Source: Knoellia sp031844405
Lineage (GTDB): Bacteria > Actinomycetota > Actinomycetes > Actinomycetales > Dermatophilaceae
Reading direction: 5' to 3'
Length of the DNA: 64,000 nucleotides
Assembly: GCA_031844405.1 (NCBI GenBank)
Contig: JAUZVC010000001.1
Location: 1,550,001 to 1,614,000, forward strand
Shown one piece after another: positions 58,344 to 64,000 of the stretch. Below the pieces are notes generated by a model, which did no database searches, was not told the DNA's origin, and was given only the letters and a program-made list of their open reading frames with translations. Made by a program: the position numbers and the translations under genes. Positions within the stretch are counted from its first letter, which is position 1. Every line of letters begins with the position of its first letter.

Positions 58344-59771
58344 GTGGGGAAGACCCTGGCGGAGAAGGTGTGGGACGCGCACGTGGTGCGCCGTGGTGAG
58401 GGCGAGCCGGACCTGCTCTACATCGACCTGCACCTCCTGCACGAGGTGACGAGCCCGCAGGCCTTCGACGGGCTGCGGCTCTCCGGTCGCCCCGTCCGCC
58501 GGACCGACCTCACCCTCGCCACCGAGGACCACAACGTCCCCACGACGCCGGGGCCGATCTCGGACCCGGTCAGCCTCACCCAGGTCCAGACCCTGCGGCG
58601 CAACTGCGAGGAGTTCGGGATCCGCCTCTACCCGATGGGCGACGCCGAGCAGGGCATCGTCCACGTCGTCGGGCCGCAGCTCGGGCTCACCCAGCCGGGC
58701 ATGACCGTCGTCTGCGGCGACAGCCACACCTCGACCCACGGCGCCTTCGGCGCACTGGCCTTCGGCATCGGCACGTCCGAGGTCGAGCACGTGCTCGCGA
58801 CGCAGACCCTGCCGCTCAAGCCGTTCCGCACCATGGCCGTCACCGTCGAGGGCGAGCTGCCCGCCGGCGTGACGTCGAAGGACATCGTGCTCGCCGTCAT
58901 CGCCAAGATCGGAACCGGCGGTGGCCAGGGCTACGTCATCGAGTACCGCGGCAGCGCGATCCGGTCGCTGTCGATGGAGGCCCGCATGACGGTGTGCAAC
59001 ATGTCGATCGAGGCCGGCGCCCGCGCCGGCATGATCGCACCCGACGAGACGACCTTCGCCTACCTCGAGGGCCGCGACCACGCCCCCAAGGGAGCCGACT
59101 GGGACGCCGCCGTCGCGAGCTGGCGCGAGCTGCGCACCGACGACGACGCCGAGTTCGACGCGGAGGTCGTGCTCGACGCAGCGTCGCTCACGCCGTTCGT
59201 CACGTGGGGCACCAACCCCGGCCAGGGCGCGCCCCTCGGCGACGCGGTCCCGGACCCCTCGCTCATGGAGGACTCCGACCGGCAGGCGGCCGAGCGCGCG
59301 CTCGAGTACATGGGTCTCGAGGCCGGCACGCCGCTGCGCAACATCGCCGTCGACACCGTCTTCGTCGGCTCGTGCACCAACGGCCGCATCGAGGACCTGC
59401 GCGCGGCCGCCGAGGTCGTCAAGGGCCGCCGCGTCGCCGACGGCGTCCGCATGCTCGTCGTGCCGGGCTCGGCACGGGTGCGGCTCCAGGCCGAGGCCGA
59501 GGGCCTCGACGCCGTCTTCACCGAGGCCGGTGCCGAGTGGCGCCTGCCTGGGTGCTCGATGTGCCTCGCGATGAACCCCGACAAGCTCGCACCGGGGGAG
59601 CGCAGCGCCTCGACGTCCAACCGCAACTTCGAGGGCCGGCAGGGCAAGGGTGGCCGCACCCACCTCGTGAGTCCGCTCGTCGCCGCCGCCACCGCCGTGC
59701 GCGGCACCCTCTCCAGCCCGTCCGACCTCGAGCCCGTCGCGGCCGGCTCGCTCGCCACCCAGGAGGCCTGA
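58344..59771 (+). CDS. leuC: 3-isopropylmalate dehydratase large subunit
   Basis: A 475-residue aconitase-family enzyme. Cys ligands for the 4Fe-4S cluster are seen in VFVGSCTNGRIEDLRAAAEV near residue 345 and in LPGCSMCLAMNPDKLAPGER (403, 406). VVCGDSHTSTHGAFGALAFG is the substrate region, TSNRNFEGRQGKGGRTHLVS ends it. With LeuD it isomerises isopropylmalate, and citramalate in the CimA route. I use the GTG at 58344, 8 bp after GGAGG, not the earlier GTG at 58329, which overlaps that site. Confidence 0.96.
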   Translation: MGKTLAEKVWDAHVVRRGEGEPDLLYIDLHLLHEVTSPQAFDGLRLSGRPVRRTDLTLATEDHNVPTTPGPISDPVSLTQVQTLRRNCEEFGIRLYPMGDAEQGIVHVVGPQLGLTQPGMTVVCGDSHTSTHGAFGALAFGIGTSEVEHVLATQTLPLKPFRTMAVTVEGELPAGVTSKDIVLAVIAKIGTGGGQGYVIEYRGSAIRSLSMEARMTVCNMSIEAGARAGMIAPDETTFAYLEGRDHAPKGADWDAAVASWRELRTDDDAEFDAEVVLDAASLTPFVTWGTNPGQGAPLGDAVPDPSLMEDSDRQAAERALEYMGLEAGTPLRNIAVDTVFVGSCTNGRIEDLRAAAEVVKGRRVADGVRMLVVPGSARVRLQAEAEGLDAVFTEAGAEWRLPGCSMCLAMNPDKLAPGERSASTSNRNFEGRQGKGGRTHLVSPLVAAATAVRGTLSSPSDLEPVAAGSLATQEA

Positions 59772-59772
59772 C

Positions 59773-60360
59773 ATGGAAGCCTTCACGACCCACACCGGCA
59801 TCGGCGTCCCGCTGCGCCGCAGCAACGTCGACACCGACCAGATCATCCCGGCCGAGTACCTCAAGCGAGTCACGAAGTCCGGCTTCGAGGACGGGCTCTT
59901 CGCGGCCTGGCGCACCGACGAGACCTTCGTCCTCAACGACCCCACGTATGCCGCCGGGTCGGTCCTCGTCGCCGGTCCCGACTTCGGGACGGGCAGCTCG
60001 CGCGAGCACGCCGTGTGGGCGCTCATGAACTACGGCTTCCGGGTCGTCATCTCGTCGCGGTTCGCCGACATCTTCCGAGGCAACAGCAGCAAGGCCGGCC
60101 TGCTCGCGGCGCAGTGCAGCCAGGACGACGTCGAGCTGCTGTGGAAGCTCCTCGAGAACGAGCCGGGCACGTCAGTCACCGTCGACCTCGAGTCGCGGAC
60201 CGTGACAGCCGGCGACCTCACCGCCGCCTTCCAGGTCGACGACTACGCTCGCTGGCGGCTGCTCGAGGGCCTCGACGACATCTCGCTCACGCTGCGCCAC
60301 GAAGGCGACATCACGGCATACGAGGCAACTCGACCGGCCTGGAAGCCCGTCACGACCTGA
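59773..60360 (+). CDS. leuD: 3-isopropylmalate dehydratase small subunit
   Basis: A 195-residue LeuD. VPLRRSNVDTDQIIPAEYLK, then GPDFGTGSSREHAVWALMNY with GFRVVISSRFADIFRGNSSK are the swivelling-domain motifs, and RLLEGLDDISLTLRHEGDIT ends it. It starts 1 bp after leuC in one operon. It completes the LeuCD enzyme for leucine and isoleucine (citramalate) synthesis. Confidence 0.97.
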   Translation: MEAFTTHTGIGVPLRRSNVDTDQIIPAEYLKRVTKSGFEDGLFAAWRTDETFVLNDPTYAAGSVLVAGPDFGTGSSREHAVWALMNYGFRVVISSRFADIFRGNSSKAGLLAAQCSQDDVELLWKLLENEPGTSVTVDLESRTVTAGDLTAAFQVDDYARWRLLEGLDDISLTLRHEGDITAYEATRPAWKPVTT

Positions 60361-60748
60361 GTCCGGCGGCGCGACACGCCGTCTGCGTGTGGCCAGTTGA
60401 CGATGCCTTGTCCAGGGTCGACCTGTGACTGGTGTGACTGGTGGGATGTCATGTCCACGTCCTGCCCGCGACCCCATCGGCGCCGTCGGGCGGGCGCTGC
60501 GCCTCAATCCGACTGTGCGGCAACGGTTTTCGCCTCCCCTAGTTGCTCGGGTCCGGTCGCTCCTGCGAGCGGTCGCCTCATTGGGCCTGCGCGGGGCAGC
60601 TTCCCAAAGCCCTTGTGGGACAACGGAACACGCTCCAAGGGTGGTGGACGTGCCCTCTGAGCAGGCATAACGTCGTCGGCAGGTCAGGGAACCGCCTGGT
60701 CACACGCACATCGTCGGGTCGTCCGACGGCACACACGATGGAGTCACA
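60361..60748 (+). other. 388-bp gene-free region between leuD and hupS-type HU gene
   Basis: No convincing gene. It holds a small hairpin after leuD (ACACGC-CGTCT-GCGTGT), a TTGACG box at 60397, a GT-rich stretch with TGTGACTGG twice (60425-60442), an inverted repeat TCCCA/TGGGA near 60602-60620, and a CATAAC -10-like box at 60666, about 75 bp before the HU start. An open frame at 60425-60670 has mixed third bases unlike neighbouring genes. Base composition is noticeably less G+C-skewed. It could hold an untranslated RNA or a long HU leader. Confidence 0.5.
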
Positions 60749-61486
60749 GTGAACAAGGGAGAACTCGTCCGGGAGCTCGAGAAGCGTCTCGGCAGCCGCA
60801 AGGCAGCGACCGAGGCCCTCGACGCGGTCCTCGACACGATCGTCCGCGAGATCACCAAGGGCGGCAAGGTCGGCATCACCGGCTTCGGCACCTTCGACCG
60901 CGTCGAGCGCGCCGCTCGCACCGGCCGCAACCCGCACTCGGGCGCGAGCGTCCGGATCCCGAAGGCCAAGGCTCCCCGCTTCCGCGCCGGTGCCGCGTTC
61001 AAGGCCTACGTCAAGAAGCCCTCGACCCTGCCCAAGGCCTCGCCCGCGGCCCAGCGCGCGAGCGCGGGCACGGCCACCACCGCCAAGAAGGCGACGACCG
61101 CGAAGGCGGCGTCGCCCGCCAAGAAGGCGGCCGCGAAGTCGACGGCGACCAAGGCCACCGCGTCCAGGGCGACGACCGCCAAGAAGGCGACGACGAAGGC
61201 GACCGCGACCAAGGCCGCCGCCAAGACGACGGCGACGAAGGCCGCACCGGCCGCGAAGACGACGGCGAAGAAGGCGTCCACCGCCAAGACGGCGACGAAG
61301 GCGGCTGCGAAGAAGGCGCCCGCCACGAAGGCGACGACCGCGACGAAGGCGACCGCGACGAAGGCCGCCGCCAAGAAGGCCCCGGCGAAGAAGACCGCCA
61401 CCAAGGCCGCGGCGACGAAGACGGCGGCGAAGAAGGCTCCCGCGACGAAGGCGACGGCGAAGAAGGCTCCGGCCAGGAAGCGCTGA
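60749..61486 (+). CDS. HU protein with long Lys/Ala-rich tail (HupS/HupB-type)
   Basis: A 245-residue HU. Residues 1-90 are a normal HU core (MNKGELVRELEKRLGSRKAA, GGKVGITGFGTFDRVERAAR, GRNPHSGASVRIP). From about 95 to the end a low-complexity histone-H1-like tail repeats KKA, TKA, AAK and AKKAP units, mostly Lys, Ala and Thr. Such HU proteins (HupB, Hlp, HupS) compact chromosomes and bind DNA and RNA through the tail. The GTG start is clear. The tail is encoded by a near-repetitive DNA stretch. It sits after leuCD as in mycobacteria. Confidence 0.93.
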   Translation: MNKGELVRELEKRLGSRKAATEALDAVLDTIVREITKGGKVGITGFGTFDRVERAARTGRNPHSGASVRIPKAKAPRFRAGAAFKAYVKKPSTLPKASPAAQRASAGTATTAKKATTAKAASPAKKAAAKSTATKATASRATTAKKATTKATATKAAAKTTATKAAPAAKTTAKKASTAKTATKAAAKKAPATKATTATKATATKAAAKKAPAKKTATKAAATKTAAKKAPATKATAKKAPARKR

Positions 61487-61499
61487 GCAGATCCGACGC

Positions 61500-61532
61500 G
61501 AGAGGGCCGGCACCCTTGGGGCCGGCCCTCTC
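61500..61532 (+). terminator. Terminator hairpin after tailed HU gene
   Basis: A perfect 12-bp stem, GAGAGGGCCGGC (61500-61511) with its complement (61521-61532), and a 9-nt loop, 13 bp after the stop. It may also serve the convergent 61566 gene. Confidence 0.8.
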
Positions 61533-61565
61533 CGCTGCCCGCGACCGGGCGTGCCTCTCAGGAGG

Positions 61566-61775
61566 TCAGCGGATGACCTCGCCCTCGCCGATGCCGACGA
61601 TCCAGAGGCGGGACACCTCGGTGCCCTCGACCTCGACGCTCACCCGCTGGCCCGGACGCACGTGCCGCAGGGCGCTGGCGGCGAAGACCTCGCCGGGCCA
61701 GGTCACGAGGCGGCCGTCGTCGAGCAGCGCAGAGCCGGAGCCGTCCTCGGCGAAGGTGTGGATGCTCGCTTGCAC
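61566..61775 (-). CDS. Small conserved-type protein, cold-shock/OB-like, partner of cofC
   Basis: A 69-residue protein, MQASIHTFAEDGSGSALLDD, GRLVTWPGEVFAASALRHVR, PGQRVSVEVEGTEVSRLWIV. The strand pattern with PGQRVSVEVEG recalls the last part of cold-shock (OB-fold) proteins, but the RNP motifs are missing. It lies 9 bp after the cofC-like gene on the same strand, so they are probably co-transcribed. Function unknown. Confidence 0.65.
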   Translation of the reverse strand: MQASIHTFAEDGSGSALLDDGRLVTWPGEVFAASALRHVRPGQRVSVEVEGTEVSRLWIVGIGEGEVIR

Positions 61776-61784
61776 CCTCCGACG

Positions 61785-62438
61785 CTATCGCCCCAGGGCC
61801 GCCAGCGTCCGCGGACCCGGCGTGAGGTGCTCGACGGCCCAGCGCAGGGAGACCTCGTCGTCGACGTCGTGGCGCAGCCCGGGCGCCTCGACGTCGAGCG
61901 CCACGTGGCCGAGGTCGCGGTGTCGCCCAGCACTGCCGGCACCGAAGGCGAGGGCGGGTCCGCGGCCCGTCGTCGTCCCCACGAGCGCCGTCCCCGTGCC
62001 GTCGGCGTCCGCGACGAAGAAGCTCGGGTGCGCGCTCCCGCGGCGCAGGGCGTCCCCGAGCTCGCGGGCCGTGAGGGCCGGGTGGTCGCCGAGGAGCACC
62101 GCGACGTGGGTGCCGCCGCGCTGCAGCACCTCGCGCACTCCCGCGGAGCATGCGTCGTCGAGACCCGTTCCGGGGTCGCCCACGACGACGAACCCCTGCG
62201 ACAGCGCGTATGCCGTCTCGCCGGGTTCCGCGGTGACGACGACGACGTGGTCGGTCCCGACGACGTCGGCGGTGACGGCGAGGGTGTCGTGGGCGACGGC
62301 CGCGACGAGCGCGCCGTCGTCGAGCCCACCGTGGTCGAGGGCGCTGTCGTCGAGCGAGCTCCGCAGCCGGGACTTGGCCGTCGGCCCGCCCTTGACGGGG
62401 ACGACGACGTGCCACCGGGGCTCGGGGACCTGCTCCAT
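61785..62438 (-). CDS. cofC: CofC/FbiD-type guanylyltransferase for coenzyme F420
   Basis: A 217-residue nucleotidyltransferase. WHVVVPVKGGPTAKSRLRSS is the CofC nucleotide-binding opening; HDTLAVTADVVGTDHVVVVT, DPGTGLDDACSAGVREV and VLLGDHPALTARELGDAL follow, with AGRHRDLGH at the end. CofC (2-phospho-L-lactate) or FbiD (phosphoenolpyruvate) attaches GMP to make the F420 precursor. In mycobacteria Rv2983/FbiD has the same position near leuCD and gpsA. This implies F420 in the organism. The start at 62438 is preceded by a GGGA-type site. Confidence 0.88.
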   Translation of the reverse strand: MEQVPEPRWHVVVPVKGGPTAKSRLRSSLDDSALDHGGLDDGALVAAVAHDTLAVTADVVGTDHVVVVTAEPGETAYALSQGFVVVGDPGTGLDDACSAGVREVLQRGGTHVAVLLGDHPALTARELGDALRRGSAHPSFFVADADGTGTALVGTTTGRGPALAFGAGSAGRHRDLGHVALDVEAPGLRHDVDDEVSLRWAVEHLTPGPRTLAALGR

Positions 62439-62567
62439 GTCCCGATCCTCTCCCGCGTGGCCAGTCTGCTCGACATCACCCCCGGTGGCGACCAAGATGT
62501 GCGCAGACCGCGCGCCCTGACCTCCCGGGTGCGCCGGCGCACCTGCGCGGACGGACGGAAGGACTGC

Positions 62568-63470
62568 ATGAGGATCGGGCCCCGACACTCACCACCGGCA
62601 TACCGGTTCGCGGTCACCGTCCTGCGGCCCCTCCTCATGTCCCTGACCCGGCGCGCGTGGACCGGGGCCGAGCACCTGCCGCGCGACCGGGGCTTCGTCG
62701 CGGTGTCGAACCACATCTCGCACGTCGACCCGTTCGTCTTCGCGCACTTCCTCAACGACTCGGGGATCGTGCCGCACTTCCTCGGCAAGGTGGAGGTCTT
62801 CCGGATCCCGCTCATCGGGATGGTGCTGCGCGGGGCCGACCAGATCCCGGTCTACCGGGAGACCGGGCAGGCCTCGGACGCCTACCGCGCAGCCGTGCAG
62901 GCCGTGGAGGACGGTAAGTGCGTCGCCATCTATCCCGAGGGCACCGTCACCCGAGAACCCGACCTGTGGCCGATGCGAGGCAAGACCGGTGCCGCCCGGA
63001 TCGCGCTCGAGACCGGGTGTCCGGTCATCCCGGTCGCGCAGTGGGGCGCCCAGGAGATCCTCGGCCCCTACTCGCACCGCCCGAGCGTCCTGCCCCGGCA
63101 CACCATGCAGGTGAGCGCAGGGGAGCCGGTCGACCTCGACGACCTGCACGGCCGACCGGTCACCACCGAGGTGCTGGCCGAGGCGACCGAGCGGATCATG
63201 GTGGCGCTCACCGCCCAGCTCGAGCCGCTTCGTGGCGAGACCGCTCCCGAGGGACGCTTCGACCCGCGCGAGCACGGCATCACCGTCACCGGCCGCCCGC
63301 GTGCGGTGAGGCCGAGCGAGCGTTCGGCCGCGACGAGGACGTCCGACGCCGCACAATGGGCCGACGACGCTGCCGATGCACGCCGCGGCAGCGACGTCGC
63401 GGCCGGCGGTCAGCACGACAACGGCGGCACCCCTGGCACCACCCCCGACGACGAGAGGGACCCCGCGTGA
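62568..63470 (+). CDS. 1-acyl-sn-glycerol-3-phosphate acyltransferase (PlsC family)
   Basis: A 300-residue membrane-associated acyltransferase. The NHX4D catalytic motif is VAVSNHISHVDPFVFAHFLN near residue 48. FRIPLIGMVLRGADQIPVYR and AIYPEGTVTREPDLWPMRGK (EGT motif, near 125) complete the active site. One hydrophobic N-terminal stretch (FAVTVLRPLLMSLT) anchors it. The last 70 residues are polar and low-complexity. It acylates lysophosphatidate. GGAAGGA precedes the ATG. It overlaps gpsA by GTGA, linking glycerol-phosphate supply and acylation. Confidence 0.9.
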   Translation: MRIGPRHSPPAYRFAVTVLRPLLMSLTRRAWTGAEHLPRDRGFVAVSNHISHVDPFVFAHFLNDSGIVPHFLGKVEVFRIPLIGMVLRGADQIPVYRETGQASDAYRAAVQAVEDGKCVAIYPEGTVTREPDLWPMRGKTGAARIALETGCPVIPVAQWGAQEILGPYSHRPSVLPRHTMQVSAGEPVDLDDLHGRPVTTEVLAEATERIMVALTAQLEPLRGETAPEGRFDPREHGITVTGRPRAVRPSERSAATRTSDAAQWADDAADARRGSDVAAGGQHDNGGTPGTTPDDERDPA

Positions 63471-64000
63471 GTACTGCAGCGGTCTTCGGCACCGGCAGCT
63501 GGGGGACCGCGTTCGCGGCGGTCCTCGCCGACGCGGGCACCGACGTGCGCATGTGGGGGCGCCGCCCCGAGGTCGTCGACGCGATCAACGCGGGCTGCAA
63601 CGACGAGTACCTCCCCGAGCTGCCCCTGCCCGACCGCATCTCGGCGACGTCCGACCCGGAGGAGGCCGCCTTCGGCGCCGACATCGTCGTCCTCGCGGTG
63701 CCGTCGCAGACGTTGCGCGACAACCTCGGCACGTGGGGTTCCGTCCTCCCGTCCGGCGCCGCCGTCGTCTCGCTCATGAAAGGGGTCGAGCTCGGCACGA
63801 CGAAGCGCATGAGCGAGGTCATCGCCGAGGCCGGTGGCGTCGACCCGTCGCGCATCGTCGTCGTCTCCGGCCCCAACCTCGCCCGCGAGATCGCCGTGAA
63901 GCAGCCGGCGGCGAGCACGGTCGCCTCATCCGACGAGGCGGCGGCCCAGCAGGTCGCCGACGCGTGCGCCGCGGCCTACTTCCGTCCCTACACGAGCACC
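63467..64000 (+). CDS. gpsA: NAD(P)-dependent glycerol-3-phosphate dehydrogenase, N-terminal part, cut by window edge
   Basis: 178 residues are visible. VFGTGSWGTAFAAVLADAGT is the Rossmann loop; VRMWGRRPEVVDAINAGCND, ADIVVLAVPSQTLRDNL, SLMKGVELGTTKRMSEVIAE (catalytic Lys region) and VVVSGPNLAREIAVKQPAAS are all canonical GpsA. It makes sn-glycerol-3-phosphate from DHAP for phospholipids. The GTG start overlaps the plsC-type gene. The C-terminal domain lies beyond the window. Confidence 0.95.
   Translation, partial: MSTAAVFGTGSWGTAFAAVLADAGTDVRMWGRRPEVVDAINAGCNDEYLPELPLPDRISATSDPEEAAFGADIVVLAVPSQTLRDNLGTWGSVLPSGAAVVSLMKGVELGTTKRMSEVIAEAGGVDPSRIVVVSGPNLAREIAVKQPAASTVASSDEAAAQQVADACAAAYFRPYTST

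Noticed and set aside
60425..60670. 81-codon ORF before the tailed HU gene
   Set aside because: Third codon positions are mixed, unlike every accepted gene here, and the product has no recognisable features. Kept as part of a gene-free region.
61090..61486. Repetitive DNA mistaken for a repeat array
   Set aside because: The repeated AAGGCG/AAGAAGGC units are the coding sequence of the Lys/Ala tail of the HU protein, not a separate element or CRISPR array.

Overview
High-GC DNA (about 70% G+C by eye) with dense, mostly tightly packed genes, GC-rich third codon positions, frequent GTG starts and 4-base stop/start overlaps. Actinobacteria-specific genes (a Lys/Ala-tailed HU, a CofC/FbiD-like enzyme for coenzyme F420, an NdgR/LtbR-type IclR regulator next to leuCD) point to an actinobacterium. 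The recurring octamer GTATGCCG/CGGCATAC makes me favour the Micrococcales, Intrasporangiaceae-like; genus is not determinable from this window. No rRNA, CRISPR array, phage or insertion sequence was seen.

Backbone: gatC-gatA-gatB, ilvB-ilvN-ilvC, serA, leuB, the FAH-family gene, gltX, the IclR regulator, leuC-leuD, the tailed HU gene, cofC and gpsA follow the same general order as the Mycobacterium tuberculosis block from about Rv3012c to Rv2982c (from memory). It is an ancestral chromosomal neighbourhood carrying most of the branched-chain amino acid pathway (ilvD, ilvBNC, ilvE, leuB, leuCD and cimA, but not leuA), serine entry, Glu-tRNA charging and Gln-tRNA amidation, plus a tRNA-Gln/tRNA-Glu pair.

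Accessory blocks sit between these genes. 1-4608: a divergent GntR regulator and a translationally coupled five-gene catabolic operon (LDH2-type dehydrogenase, ABM protein, isopropylmalate/tartrate-type dehydrogenase, cupin, aldehyde dehydrogenase). 4590-10642: a CitAB/DcuSR-type two-component system divergent from a tripartite tricarboxylate transporter tctCBA and a universal stress protein. 17.9-20.6 kb: MarR/MMPL export pair. 34.3-42.3 kb: a gamma-glutamylation catabolic cluster (permease, GntR, glutamine-synthetase-like enzyme, aldehyde dehydrogenase, SDR, PuuD-type hydrolase, MBL-fold hydrolase) that best fits ethanolamine or another amino alcohol. 53.3-55.1 kb: an ECF42-type sigma factor with its DGPF/YCII partner.

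Regulation visible in the DNA includes a 16-bp GntR palindrome, leaderless TAGNNT promoters directly before gatC, ilvD, leuB, the FAH gene and a dehydrogenase gene, attenuator-like leaders with Leu/Val or Val/Ile codons before ilvB and cimA, and a third Val/Leu/Ile-containing leader ORF in an orphan small-ORF cassette between the HU gene and leuB. Large hairpins close many units. Some are built from the GTATGCCG octamer, and three belong to a related intergenic repeat family (14.29, 31.87 and 38.12 kb).
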